Source of the DNA: a virus
Virus record (IMG/VR): IMGVR_UViG_3300021963_000419
Location: 1 to 32,662 of that record
Length of the DNA: 32,662 nucleotides
Direction: 5' to 3' (one strand)
The notes under the pieces were generated by a model. The model ran no database searches, had not been told where the DNA came from, and worked only from the letters and a program-made list of their open reading frames with translations. The translations under genes were made by a program, and so were the position numbers. Below are positions 13,684-20,673 of the stretch, piece by piece (positions within the stretch are counted from its first letter, which is position 1; the number at the start of each line of letters is the position of its first letter).

Positions 13684-13815
13684 CTATTCCTGACCTACAA
13701 GGTCAATATGGTTTAATAGTTCTTGTTTTTGCCAACCACAGATGCTACAAAAATGTATAACAATATCTAAGTCGCCCTGCTTGGTTTGATAAGAATTGGT
13801 TCTATGTAGATGCAC
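13684..13815 (-). CDS. Zinc-finger-like microprotein, 43 aa
   Basis: GTG 13815 to TAG 13684. H-F-C-S-I-C-G-W (C23, C26) and H36 form a partial knuckle. A TAAAAT box 8 nt upstream suggests a leaderless mRNA. GTG start and lack of a ribosome site lower confidence. Confidence 0.5.
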   Translation of the reverse strand: MHLHRTNSYQTKQGDLDIVIHFCSICGWQKQELLNHIDLVGQE

Positions 13816-13857
13816 AGTTGTATATTTTACAACCTATTTCAAAGTTACCTATCAGTA

Positions 13858-13959
13858 TTAGATTAGTGTAAAGAATATGGCGGCTAAAACAATCACTGCT
13901 GCAGAAATAATGATCTTTTGCTTTGTTTCCTTAGACCATTCCTTAGTGTCAATTGCCAT
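13858..13959 (-). CDS. Single-helix membrane microprotein, 33 aa
   Basis: AGGAG precedes ATG 13959. Charged start (D-T-K-E-W-S-K-E), then a helix I-I-I-S-A-A-V-I-V-L-A-A-I-F-F-T-L-I to the end. Follows the zinc gene by 8 nt. Confidence 0.6.
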   Translation of the reverse strand: MAIDTKEWSKETKQKIIISAAVIVLAAIFFTLI

Positions 13960-13967
13960 AATTTCTC

Positions 13968-14087
13968 CTATCCCCAATGCTTGAAGGTAAAATGCTTCTC
14001 ACAGACATCAATAATCTTGCCTGTAGTTTTCCCTGGCTGAGTATATTTAGCATCCTCATCGCAATAAAAGCATTTAGTCTTTTCCAT
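13968..14087 (-). CDS. Zinc-ribbon-like microprotein, 39 aa
   Basis: C6/C9 (C-F-Y-C) and C29/H32 (C-E-K-H) form a plausible metal site. ATG is 6 nt after TGT-TATAAT, leaderless. Confidence 0.65.
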   Translation of the reverse strand: MEKTKCFYCDEDAKYTQPGKTTGKIIDVCEKHFTFKHWG

Positions 14088-14093
14088 TTATTT

Positions 14094-14102
14094 ATTATAA
14101 CA
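14094..14102 (-). promoter_or_regulatory. Leaderless extended -10
   Basis: TGT-TATAAT; ATG 14087 follows after 6 nt. Confidence 0.65.
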
Positions 14103-14110
14103 CACCCTAG

Positions 14111-14242
14111 TTATTCATACGAATCTAATTCAGATAAAATCTCTTCGGCAAGTTCTTTGGACAACTTGTCCTTGTGTTTGCCCTTAAGATGGTCATGAAT
14201 AATTTCGGCAATAATATTAACTTTTGATTCGTGGGATAGCAT
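14111..14242 (-). CDS. Charged helical microprotein, 43 aa
   Basis: Starts M-L-S-H-E-S-K-V-N-I, rich in Lys, Glu and His, with a histidine/lysine centre (H-D-H-L-K-G-K-H-K-D-K). Leaderless (6 nt after TATAAT). Unknown. Confidence 0.6.
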   Translation of the reverse strand: MLSHESKVNIIAEIIHDHLKGKHKDKLSKELAEEILSELDSYE

Positions 14243-14248
14243 ATGGCC

Positions 14249-14254
14249 ATTATA
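14249..14254 (-). promoter_or_regulatory. Leaderless -10
   Basis: TATAAT with ATG 14242 6 nt downstream. Confidence 0.6.
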
Positions 14255-14261
14255 CTGGGTT

Positions 14262-14657
14262 TTACTGAAAAATGGGGTATCCAAGATTATGCTTGATCAT
14301 GTCCGAAAGGTAGTCCCCTAGGCCAACGTGAAACTGCTCAAAAAATGTGCGGTATTCGTAATCATATTTTGCCAAATTGGCATATCTCAAAAGATATTCC
14401 TCATCTATCACAAAGAACCATTTATCGAAATGTATTTTTATTTCATTAAAAACTAGGGTAGCCAAATGGCTGTCATATGGGACATTATATTCTACTAGGT
14501 CAGATAACATTTCTGTTATTGCTTTAGCCTCAGCAGCCATATCTACCCAATCTTGTCTTGAATATTGAGAAAGCCTATTTTTACATTCAATAACATTGGG
14601 ATTATCTGGTTCTGCAAAAAGCCAGTTTTGCCATAAATTTCTACATGTTACAGCCAT
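14262..14657 (-). CDS. Helical protein, possibly TipAS-like, 131 aa
   Basis: A helix-rich, aromatic protein with W-V-D-M-A-A-E-A-K-A-I, D-S-H-L-A, Y-L-L-R-Y-A-N-L-A-K-Y-D-Y-E-Y-R-T-F-F-E-Q-F and G-L-G-D-Y-L at the end, a pattern reminiscent of the TipAS ligand-binding fold. That match is tentative. ATG 14657 is 7 nt after its -10 box (leaderless), divergent from the 14700 gene. Confidence 0.5.
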   Translation of the reverse strand: MAVTCRNLWQNWLFAEPDNPNVIECKNRLSQYSRQDWVDMAAEAKAITEMLSDLVEYNVPYDSHLATLVFNEIKIHFDKWFFVIDEEYLLRYANLAKYDYEYRTFFEQFHVGLGDYLSDMIKHNLGYPIFQ

Positions 14658-14664
14658 ATCTTAT

Positions 14665-14693
14665 ATTATAAGCCATATTTGCGAGGGTATAAT
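14665..14693. promoter_or_regulatory. Interlocked divergent leaderless promoters
   Basis: A minus-strand TATAAT (14665-14670) and a plus-strand TATAAT (14688-14693) lie exactly 17 bp apart, so each occupies the other's -35 position. Start codons follow after 7 nt (14657, -) and 6 nt (14700, +). Confidence 0.7.
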
Positions 14694-14699
14694 AAAGTC

Positions 14700-15020
14700 A
14701 TGGATCACACCATTCTATATATAATATATCACCCTCAATACAATGCCATAAAGGTAGGGATAGGAGATATTGCTGGTAAAAGGTTTAAAGCCCATAAGAC
14801 CAAGGGATGGGAATTAGTTGCATATTGGTATTTTCAAAATCGAGCGGGAGCCAGAAGAGTAGAATCTATAGTAGTAAATACACTAAGGGATAAATACGGA
14901 CATTTCCTCAATAAGGATAATATGCCATATGGGGGATATACGGAGACATTTAATGCCAAGAAAATAACCAAGAGAAGGTTGATTGGTTTGGTCAATAGGG
15001 CTATAAAGGGTCTATCGTAA
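14700..15020 (+). CDS. GIY-YIG-like protein, 106 aa
   Basis: ATG 14700 is chosen because it sits 6 nt after TATAAT; a TTG upstream would start inside the promoter. L-Y-I-I-Y-H-P-Q-Y-N-A-I-K-V-G-I (residues 6-21) and R-A-G-A-R-R-V-E (49-56) recall GIY-YIG/T5orf172-type nucleases (the strand pair, a conserved Arg and Glu). It is the only plus gene between 6 and 26 kb and borders the origin-like repeats. Confidence 0.5.
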   Translation: MDHTILYIIYHPQYNAIKVGIGDIAGKRFKAHKTKGWELVAYWYFQNRAGARRVESIVVNTLRDKYGHFLNKDNMPYGGYTETFNAKKITKRRLIGLVNRAIKGLS

Positions 15021-15058
15021 TCTTTTTATACCCGCTTTTATATACCCTGGTTTGAAAG

Positions 15059-15111
15059 TTATCCACAGGGATATGATGGTTTTGAGATTATTTATCCACA
15101 AGTTATCCACA
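15059..15111 (+). other. Cluster of three perfect DnaA boxes
   Basis: TTATCCACA at 15059, 15092 and 15103, all on the plus strand, the last two 11 bp apart (one helical turn), followed by an AT-rich stretch. These are strong host DnaA sites. Confidence 0.75.
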
Positions 15112-15454
15112 GATAAATCTTACTGATTATATTTTTAGATAGGGTTAAAGTGGAGTGAAGTGGAGGATAGTGGAGCATGGAGCGCTTTTTAAGGCGGGGA
15201 TCGTAATGTCAAACCATCAAACCATATATCCATTCAAACCCTTATACCATATATGCCCATATATTGTCAAACCATGTATAAAAGGTTTGGCATTATATCT
15301 GCAAAACCATGGTTTGTCAAGTATCTTCGTAATGTTTTATGCAGAAAAAATTGCCAAAAGTCTGGGAAATTTCTGATAATTTCGTAATATCTTTTTATAT
15401 CCAGGAAAATGTTTTAAAATGTTTGAAAACCAGAAAACAATGGTTTGTTATATA

Positions 15455-15673
15455 CTATTCAGGGGAATTAGAGTGTTGATCGTAATCTTTTTTATATTCC
15501 CCCGCCGTTTTGTAGAAGGCAGGTAGGAACGGAAGAAGAGGCGCTTTGGCAATTGTATATAGCATGCCCGTTAAAACCGTCATGTCTTTCGTAAAGGAGT
15601 CCCAATCAGATTCTTGATCATGTCTGTGTACATTTTTGTTTTGATACATTCTAGCAAAGTGACGGGGACTCAT
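15455..15673 (-). CDS. Hypothetical protein, 72 aa, inside the origin-like region
   Basis: Basic start (S-P-R-H-F-A-R-M-Y-Q-N-K), a hydrophobic middle (A-P-L-L-P-F-L-P-A-F-Y) and a polar tail. ATG 15673 is 6 nt after TGT-TATAAT (15680-15688). Its position among iteron-like repeats makes it a candidate for copy or origin control, which is speculation. Confidence 0.6.
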   Translation of the reverse strand: MSPRHFARMYQNKNVHRHDQESDWDSFTKDMTVLTGMLYTIAKAPLLPFLPAFYKTAGEYKKDYDQHSNSPE

Positions 15674-15679
15674 AATTTA

Positions 15680-15718
15680 ATTATAACACTCCTTTATTCC
15701 CCGCCAAAAAGCGGCGGG
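15680..15718 (-). promoter_or_regulatory. Leaderless -10 and adjacent hairpin
   Basis: TGT-TATAAT (15680-15688) precedes ATG 15673. A CCCGCC/GGCGGG hairpin (15700-15718) covers the -35 position. Confidence 0.5.
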
Positions 15719-15883
15719 ATAAAAAAGATACCTAATACTCCTATAGTAAATACACTATATAGAACATACATTGGTTTGACAAACAAAGTATATTATGGTT
15801 TGTGGAAAATATGGTTTGGATCGTAATCAAATATTCTGGGAAAAATATATAATGATCGTAATGGTTTGAATACCTGAAATAAG

Positions 15884-15897
15884 GGGCCGACCACTTT
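15884..15897 (-). repeat. GGGCCGACCACTTT repeat, copy 1
   Basis: Exact 14-bp repeat, also at 19677 and 21775. Here it lies just past the 3' end of the 15903 gene. Confidence 0.6.
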
Positions 15898-15902
15898 CGT
15901 GG

Positions 15903-16175
15903 CTATCTGTCAAATCCCATTAAGAGTTCGTCCAAACTAGTATAACCAGTGTCCTCAGCACCAATGGCTTCTAACAATAAATCCCATGCTTCGTTTATAT
16001 ATCCCGTAGCAATTTCAGTAGGGGCAACAATGTCATGAGTAATAGAAAAAGCAAGTGGCAAACCAATGTCATTGTATTCAATAAAGTCTTCAAACTCAGG
16101 GTCATCTTTATAGTTTAGCCAAAGGTCTGACAAAATATTACACTTATCAGAAAAGTCTGTATTGGTGTTGCTCAT
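15903..16175 (-). CDS. Acidic hypothetical protein, 90 aa
   Basis: Strongly acidic, with W-L-N-Y-K-D-D-P-E-F-E-D-F. AGAGGAG precedes ATG 16175, and a TATAAT (16228-16233) inside the upstream gene may add transcription. It overlaps that gene by 29 nt. Unknown. Confidence 0.65.
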   Translation of the reverse strand: MSNTNTDFSDKCNILSDLWLNYKDDPEFEDFIEYNDIGLPLAFSITHDIVAPTEIATGYINEAWDLLLEAIGAEDTGYTSLDELLMGFDR

Positions 16176-16359
16176 TGTATTTCTCCTCTTTATGGTATTG
16201 TGCGCTCTCTGCGATTGTGATAAGTCTATTATACGATACTGTTGGTGCGATTACCGCCAAATACTCGCCAACCTGCTCAATGTCAAGTCGCAAGTCAGAT
16301 ACTAAAGTGGCAAGGCGCATAGCAACTCGTTCCTCGTCAGTTAGTCTGTGTTTTCTCAT
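16147..16359 (-). CDS. Basic helical protein, 70 aa
   Basis: R-K-H-R-L-T-D-E-E-R-V-A-M-R-L-A start, helical. GGAGG-type site (GAGG) before ATG 16359. Resembles no family I can name. Confidence 0.6.
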   Translation of the reverse strand: MRKHRLTDEERVAMRLATLVSDLRLDIEQVGEYLAVIAPTVSYNRLITIAESAQYHKEEKYNEQHQYRLF

Positions 16360-16374
16360 AGTGCCTCCATTGTC

Positions 16375-16403
16375 ATTGTATCAAAAAGAAAGGGGGAGCG
16401 CAA
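16375..16403 (-). promoter_or_regulatory. Promoter TTGCGC-N17-TGA-TACAAT
   Basis: -35 at 16398-16403 and extended -10 at 16375-16380, upstream of the 16359 gene. Confidence 0.55.
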
Positions 16404-16445
16404 GTGTGACTGTACCTGCGCCCCCACGGGGATGACCAGTCCCCT

Positions 16446-16805
16446 TTATTTAGTGACCGTCGTCACAAGATGATAATTAATATAATCTTGAATTTTGTGC
16501 CAATCTTCACCGCTGCCTACTGTGCCATCTGTGAAGTCGATTGTGATTGGATGGTCCAAGAATCCCTGGTCTGACGGGTCAATGGCTGATATCCCATAGC
16601 CTGTCTCTTCCAAGATACTATCCTTGATGATATAACTAATAGCCATTCGAGTCGCATATGATGTGTCGCCCATTTCGATACGTGGCATTGCATGCTGCAA
16701 GGCAGCGGCCAGGAGTTCATACATATGGTCTTCGTCCCAGTGGCTGTACAAAGCAACAGCATGGTCCTCTGATTGTTTAAAGATAAAGTTACAACGTGCT
16801 CCCAT
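16446..16805 (-). CDS. Conserved actinophage-type hypothetical protein, 119 aa
   Basis: ATG 16805 (M-G-A-R-C-N-F-I-F-K) is chosen since AGAAAGAG precedes it; a longer frame overlaps the promoter. The G-A-R-C-N-F start, V-A-L-Y-S-H-W-D and late D-G-T-V-G pattern are familiar from accessory genes of actinophages, function unknown. Confidence 0.65.
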   Translation of the reverse strand: MGARCNFIFKQSEDHAVALYSHWDEDHMYELLAAALQHAMPRIEMGDTSYATRMAISYIIKDSILEETGYGISAIDPSDQGFLDHPITIDFTDGTVGSGEDWHKIQDYINYHLVTTVTK

Positions 16806-16837
16806 TTTAGTCTCTTTCTGTAGTAGGGTTTGTGTTA

Positions 16838-16866
16838 ATGATACCAAGGTCTAGTTCTAATGTCAA
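16838..16866 (-). promoter_or_regulatory. Promoter TTGACA-N17-TATCAT
   Basis: -35 at 16861-16866, -10 at 16838-16843, upstream of the 16805 gene. Confidence 0.6.
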
Positions 16867-16876
16867 CTGCTGCCAA

Positions 16877-16972
16877 TTACCACTTCTTAGGTTCATTAGT
16901 GAATCCACCAAAACCTCCAGTTGCTGCTCCTAGTGCCATTAGAATTATAAATAAAATGATCAATATCTCCAT
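16877..16972 (-). CDS. Single-helix membrane microprotein, 31 aa
   Basis: M-E-I-L-I-I-L-F-I-I-L-M-A-L-G-A-A then Gly-rich and T-N-E-P-K-K-W. ATG overlaps the upstream stop (TAATG). Confidence 0.6.
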   Translation of the reverse strand: MEILIILFIILMALGAATGGFGGFTNEPKKW

Positions 16973-17223
16973 TATTCCTCCCTGTCTGCTATTGCAAATG
17001 ATAGTTCATACGTAAGGCCATAAACGTCCCCCAGGGCGTCTAGTACACCTTCCCAATAGGTCCGCTGCATAGAATCCATAGCCTCTCCAGATAAGTCCTC
17101 TGCAGCCTGTGCTAGTTCTAGTTGTTTCTCTGCGTCAAGCATTAATGTCTTCAGGTGCCCATGCATAACATCTAATCCTGTAGCACCTGCATTGATTGCA
17201 TTCTTTAGATAATCAGGCAGCAT
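16972..17223 (-). CDS. Helical hypothetical protein, 83 aa
   Basis: Helix-rich, with A-E-K-Q-L-E-L-A-Q-A-A-E-D-L, third gene of the four-gene operon started at 18151; both ends use overlapping stop/start codons. Unknown. Confidence 0.65.
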   Translation of the reverse strand: MLPDYLKNAINAGATGLDVMHGHLKTLMLDAEKQLELAQAAEDLSGEAMDSMQRTYWEGVLDALGDVYGLTYELSFAIADREE

Positions 17224-17423
17224 TATTCTTCTCCTAGTGCTTGTTTAAGAATGTATCTCATACCAGTGGCCTGCCCGCTGATAAAGTTGTACTCAATATC
17301 TAAGTCTGCAAAGTCTTTTGAGGCAGGGTCCATAGATTCCATTTCCTCATATAAGCCCTCTAAGTCTTGTTCAAGACTAATGATAGTAATCTTGATGAAT
17401 TCAATTAATGTTTCTAGATTCAT
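17223..17423 (-). CDS. Coiled-coil hypothetical protein, 66 aa
   Basis: Glu-rich helix (I-S-L-E-Q-D-L-E-G-L-Y-E-E-M-E-S-M) typical of a coiled coil, then G-Q-A-T-G-M-R-Y-I. Translationally coupled on both sides. Confidence 0.65.
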   Translation of the reverse strand: MNLETLIEFIKITIISLEQDLEGLYEEMESMDPASKDFADLDIEYNFISGQATGMRYILKQALGEE

Positions 17424-18151
17424 TATCCTACCTCAAATCTATATGCTGGTATGTGTTCTTCGTCCAAGTATACCTTGTGCTCATCACACTCTGCAACACA
17501 CTCTAAGTCTGCCTCGCCTAGATAGTGACAAGAATTACATATCTCGCCACAATCATTTTCACAATACTCCATTGTGTTAAATGCGTCACAGTCTCTGCAT
17601 TTGGTTTCATAGTTTTCTAATACAGTATCTTGACCATTAACGAACAATACTTCGCCACCCCAGCCAGTCTCTTCCTCGTATGACAAGGTAAATTCTAGAT
17701 TAGGATATTGTTCTGATAGGGTAGCAATTGCAGGTAGAGGTGGAGACCAAGCGGTATTGAAACGATAAGCAGTTCTATCAGTCCAATCCTCTTCATCCAT
17801 TAGTTCTGTTTCAGGATACTTATCATTATCATAAACAGCAACATCCCATTTGGTTCCCCAATTAGTTACATTCCAGTCATACCAATTCTCACCTTTAAAT
17901 AGTAATTGCTCTTCCATAGGCAATGTGTGGTCAGCCTGTTTGTTATATGCCTCTAAGTTAGTAGGCTTGATAATATTCCAGAAAGCAAATACAGGGTTTG
18001 AATATACAGTGTCCTGTAATTCCATTTTACCTGTAGCAGGATTCCATTGGTCGTGTTGACGTTGGAATGGTTGATTAAGTTGTTTCTTGACAGCAGAAAT
18101 ATCTTCTGCAGGTCCGTCAATTTGTAATGAGTTATATACCCAATTTGGCAT
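17423..18151 (-). CDS. DUF1281/Api92-like protein with C-terminal zinc-binding tail
   Basis: The N-terminal M-P-N-W-V-Y-N-S-L-Q-I-D-G, the central W-G-T-K-W-D (residues 98-103) and A-W-S-P-P-L-P match the DUF1281 (Api92-like ferredoxin-fold) family of phages and plasmids. The C-terminal 60 residues add a Cys-rich unit (C-R-D-C, C-E-N-D-C-G-E-I-C-N-S-C), a likely zinc ribbon not usual for the family. It heads an operon of four and has a strong promoter and AGAAAGGACC site. Function unknown. Confidence 0.75.
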   Translation of the reverse strand: MPNWVYNSLQIDGPAEDISAVKKQLNQPFQRQHDQWNPATGKMELQDTVYSNPVFAFWNIIKPTNLEAYNKQADHTLPMEEQLLFKGENWYDWNVTNWGTKWDVAVYDNDKYPETELMDEEDWTDRTAYRFNTAWSPPLPAIATLSEQYPNLEFTLSYEEETGWGGEVLFVNGQDTVLENYETKCRDCDAFNTMEYCENDCGEICNSCHYLGEADLECVAECDEHKVYLDEEHIPAYRFEVG

Positions 18152-18179
18152 ATTGGTCCTTTCTTATGGTCTTTGTATC

Positions 18180-18208
18180 ATTCTAGCAAAAATGGCAGGG
18201 TATGTCAA
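18180..18208 (-). promoter_or_regulatory. Promoter TTGACA-N17-TGC-TAGAAT
   Basis: -35 at 18203-18208, -10 at 18180-18185. The -35 overlaps the stop codon of the upstream gene. Confidence 0.75.
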
Positions 18209-18363
18209 ACACGTCCTTCAGCAATTAATCCCTGTAAGAAATCCTCTAGATCTCTAAGTACTGCTCTATCTTCATCTGCAAATGGTCCAACCATATGATG
18301 ATGGATAGTATAGTTTAATGTGGTCATCATTTTATCTACTTGTTCTTCTGTATACCCCAGCAT
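18205..18363 (-). CDS. Hypothetical protein, 52 aa
   Basis: AGAAAGGACC precedes ATG 18363. Contains H-H-H-M-V-G-P-F and an acidic helix. Ends on the -35 of the next promoter. Unknown. Confidence 0.6.
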   Translation of the reverse strand: MLGYTEEQVDKMMTTLNYTIHHHMVGPFADEDRAVLRDLEDFLQGLIAEGRV

Positions 18364-18391
18364 TTTGGTCCTTTCTTGTAGTCATAAATAA

Positions 18392-18420
18392 ATCATACCA
18401 AAATCTAGGGGAAAAAGCAA
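18392..18420 (-). promoter_or_regulatory. Promoter TTGCTT-N17-TGG-TATGAT
   Basis: -35 at 18415-18420, -10 at 18392-18397, upstream of the 18363 gene. Confidence 0.55.
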
Positions 18421-18555
18421 GTGCTACGTAATCAATAAAATTTGTGAGATTTTTAATCGGCTACGTAATGAAATAAGTTTATGATATTTTTGGTCGGCAC
18501 CTTTTTTGATCTTTGTCAAGAGAGCAGTTTTTACTCATGCTCAGGAGTTGAATTG
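18421..18555 (-). repeat. Intergenic cassette: stem element and TACGTA sites
   Basis: GCTACGTAAT appears at about 18422 and 18460, GGTCGGCACC near 18492, and the CCTGAGCA/TGCTC stem element at 18522-18545, 11 nt after the DUF932 stop. A TTGACA directly follows the element on the minus strand. No gene is seen. Confidence 0.6.
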
Positions 18556-19563
18556 TTAAACCAATTCTAGCGTGTTGCGAACAACATTTAGCAAACGATT
18601 TTTTTCTGCTGTGATAGCAGGGTCAAATCCACTAGAACCCATTAGAATTGATTCAGTAAGACCACGCTTACCGCCACGATACCAATCGATTCTTTCTGTT
18701 AGTGCATTCCACGCACCCCAAGCAGAACCAGCAATCATGCCATTGAATTCACCTGTGTAGATGTCATTGATAGTGTCAATCTTAGTTGTCCACTTAGACA
18801 ATGCACCCTTTTTGGTTTCATCAGGCTTAGGATACGCAGCAAGAACAATATCATTGAATTGTTGCGCTGTGATTTCTTTCTCAATCATGAGTTGAGCCAT
18901 TTTTGAGAATTCGTCCATATATGCATTAGCAACAGCAAGAGCCTCACGAGCCTGTTGAACTTTACCTTCAGCAGATTGTGTGTGACGAATCTTGAATGAT
19001 TGCTTTACGCCACCCTTTTTGCTAGTGCGACCTAGTGCAACAGCAAGAGTGTTAGCGCATACAACACGAACAGGGGTTACAGATGCTTGAATAGCAACAG
19101 AACCATCATGTGATGTATTAACAAGAAGATAAGTCTTGACAACATCAGCAACACCATTTGGGTCTAGCACAGTCTCACGCTCAAGAGCAAGAGAGCCAAA
19201 TACTACACGACCACCTTTAAGAGAGCCAGCGGTTTCCCAACGACCTCCACCATCAAGAATTGCATCACCAAAAGTGAATAGTTCTTCATTTTGTAGTGGA
19301 ACATAACGCTCACCAACAACGCCTAGAACATCAACTTGATTTGCGGTGAATGGATTATCACGCACAACATATTGATAAGATTTATCAGATGAGAGAGTGT
19401 CTGGAATTACGACATCCTCAAGACGAACATTCCAACCATCAAGGTTAGCGAGTTCCAACATTTTTTCAGTAGAGACTTCCTCCTGAAATACAGTTCCTAA
19501 ACCATGCCAAGCAGGTTCACGGAAAGATGCAAAAGAATTAGCAGATTCTAATTCATGGGCCAT
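18556..19563 (-). CDS. DUF932 / TIGR03299 phage-plasmid protein
   Basis: The 335-residue protein starts M-A-H-E-L-E-S and has W-H-G-L-G (19-23), V-V-R-D-N-P-F, Y-L-L-V-N-T-S-H-D-G-S, and V-T-P-V-R-V-V-C-A-N-T-L, the landmarks of the phage/plasmid-like TIGR03299 family (about 310-340 aa). Role unknown; found in early or accessory regions of actinophages and plasmids. Promoter carries the TGTCAC spacer box; the ribosome site is AGAAAGGA. Confidence 0.88.
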   Translation of the reverse strand: MAHELESANSFASFREPAWHGLGTVFQEEVSTEKMLELANLDGWNVRLEDVVIPDTLSSDKSYQYVVRDNPFTANQVDVLGVVGERYVPLQNEELFTFGDAILDGGGRWETAGSLKGGRVVFGSLALERETVLDPNGVADVVKTYLLVNTSHDGSVAIQASVTPVRVVCANTLAVALGRTSKKGGVKQSFKIRHTQSAEGKVQQAREALAVANAYMDEFSKMAQLMIEKEITAQQFNDIVLAAYPKPDETKKGALSKWTTKIDTINDIYTGEFNGMIAGSAWGAWNALTERIDWYRGGKRGLTESILMGSSGFDPAITAEKNRLLNVVRNTLELV

Positions 19564-19592
19564 TTTTTCTTCCTTTCTGTTTTGTTATCTAA

Positions 19593-19621
19593 AGTTTAGC
19601 ACAGGGGGGTGACAAAGTCAA
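19593..19621 (-). promoter_or_regulatory. Promoter with spacer box (TTGACT-N17-TAAACT)
   Basis: Spacer TTGTCACCCCCCTGTGC, one of seven related spacers. Confidence 0.75.
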
Positions 19622-19639
19622 TTCTTAAATGGGAAAAAG

Positions 19640-19813
19640 CCACGATCTACGTAAAACGGACATTTCAGGACAAAACGGGCCGACCACTTTTTTGCAAAAC
19701 AATGGAGCAGTTTACGTGGACGTGCTCAGGTCCCTTGCAGGCTCTTTGAAAGAAAGGATGAAAGAAGAGCGCTGCGTACATTCTGGTCCCTTTCATGAGA
19801 ACCAGAAATTTAT
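19640..19813 (-). repeat. Composite intergenic cassette
   Basis: On the minus strand, in order after the 19814 stop: stem element (19730-19705), TGCAAAAAAGTGGTCGGCCC (ending at 19677), AAATGTCCGTTTT (19665-19653), TACGTAG. Then the DUF932 promoter. Same order as at 22785-22840 and, with extra sites, 25205-25305. Confidence 0.65.
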
Positions 19814-20227
19814 TTAGATATCGATATTATCTACAGATGAAGAAACATGTGTAACTTTATCAATGTCATATGTGATTGCGTCGAAATCAATATCATTAAT
19901 TACGTCTTCTGCTTCTTCTCCAGGAGGCAATTGAAGAGTGATGTAGTAAGTTACATTAACTTCAACTTCAACTTCTTTACTTAGTTCAAATCCACCAATG
20001 TCCGCAAGTTCAGTGGCCTGCTCCTCTGTGATGTCATTGCTCTCTAGATTCTCCATGGTCCACTCGTGTAGACCGTCTCGCATTGCCTGCAGGGCACCAG
20101 CGGTACTGTAGTCTCGTTGTGCTAAACGAGAATGTGATTCCTCCAGTTGCTGAATGCGTTCATCTTTTTGTGCAATCTGAGATTTTAAATATTCCTCAGT
20201 TGCATGAATTACAGTATTAGTTTCCAT
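19814..20227 (-). CDS. Coiled-coil hypothetical protein, 137 aa
   Basis: Residues 10-40 form an Arg/Gln/Glu heptad-like helix; the C-half is a beta-rich domain (V-E-V-E-V-N-V-T-Y-Y-I-T-L-Q-L) with an acidic end. Overlaps the upstream gene by 11 nt. Unknown. Confidence 0.65.
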   Translation of the reverse strand: METNTVIHATEEYLKSQIAQKDERIQQLEESHSRLAQRDYSTAGALQAMRDGLHEWTMENLESNDITEEQATELADIGGFELSKEVEVEVNVTYYITLQLPPGEEAEDVINDIDFDAITYDIDKVTHVSSSVDNIDI

Positions 20228-20489
20228 TTAGGATATCCTTTCCAAGTTGTTCAAATTCATTTACACTAGACATCATCTCATCAATTTGAGATTCTGTCAA
20301 GAGTGCGGTTGTTGCTAATGAAGCGGTAAGTGAAGCAAGCATAGCAGAATACTTATACATAGCATGAATAAACTCATCGCCAGTCATGGCATCTTTGTTT
20401 TGATAAATAGCGGCAGCCATTTCCATTATCATTTCATCATGGACTGCGTCTTGTGTTGCTTCTTGTAGTGCGATAGCGGTTGCTAACAT
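20217..20489 (-). CDS. Alanine-rich helical protein, 90 aa
   Basis: Entirely helical by composition, with an Ala/Thr/Leu centre (Y-S-A-M-L-A-S-L-T-A-S-L-A-T-T-A-L-L) that may be membrane-active or a helix bundle. AGAAAGGA site and spacer-box promoter. Confidence 0.65.
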   Translation of the reverse strand: MLATAIALQEATQDAVHDEMIMEMAAAIYQNKDAMTGDEFIHAMYKYSAMLASLTASLATTALLTESQIDEMMSSVNEFEQLGKDILNGN

Positions 20490-20516
20490 TTTTGGTTTCC
20501 TTTCTTTCTAATACCA

Positions 20517-20546
20517 AGTTTAGCATTGGGGTCTGACAATTGTCAA
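20517..20546 (-). promoter_or_regulatory. Promoter with spacer box (TTGACA-N18-TAAACT)
   Basis: Spacer ends TTGTCAGACCCCAATGC. Confidence 0.75.
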
Positions 20547-20556
20547 GTTAGAGGTG

Positions 20557-20582
20557 GGGCAGTTTTCTATGTCATGCCCAGG
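20557..20582 (-). repeat. Stem element with compensatory change
   Basis: Here the arms are GGGCA and TGCCC instead of GAGCA and TGCTC: both sides changed together, which keeps the pairing. Confidence 0.7.
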
Positions 20583-20646
20583 ACTATTTGGTTATGATCC
20601 CCAGGGGACTCTTGCTACAAGTAGCGTGGAACGCAGGGGATAATGA

Positions 20647-20666
20647 GAGGGGCTTTTACACCCCTC
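20647..20666 (-). terminator. Possible terminator hairpin
   Basis: GAGGGG/CCCCTC 6-bp stem with an 8-nt loop just after the 20674 gene; the following bases are only moderately T-rich. Confidence 0.4.
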
Positions 20667-20673
20667 CCAATCT

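Larger units (their letters stand above)
15015..15868. repeat. Repeat-rich, origin-like region
   Basis: TCGTAAT occurs seven times (15015, 15201, 15327, 15382, 15480, 15821, 15856). ATGGTTTG or its complement occurs eight times (15210, 15218, 15268, 15309, 15440, 15795, 15811, 15861). AGTGGAG is repeated with a 10-bp period (15149, 15159, 15169). Apart from the gene at 15455 the stretch has no gene. DnaA boxes are at its left end. Confidence 0.7.

Noticed and set aside
15155-15376. Plus-strand 73-aa frame in the repeat region
   Set aside because: It is made of the ATGGTTTG/TCGTAAT repeats and has no ribosome site or -10.
15015-15868. CRISPR array
   Set aside because: The repeats are 7-8 bp, irregularly spaced and in both orientations; no 25-35 bp repeat with uniform spacers.
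19629-19817. Plus-strand 62-aa frame
   Set aside because: It lies entirely within a regulatory cassette and opposes the gene direction.
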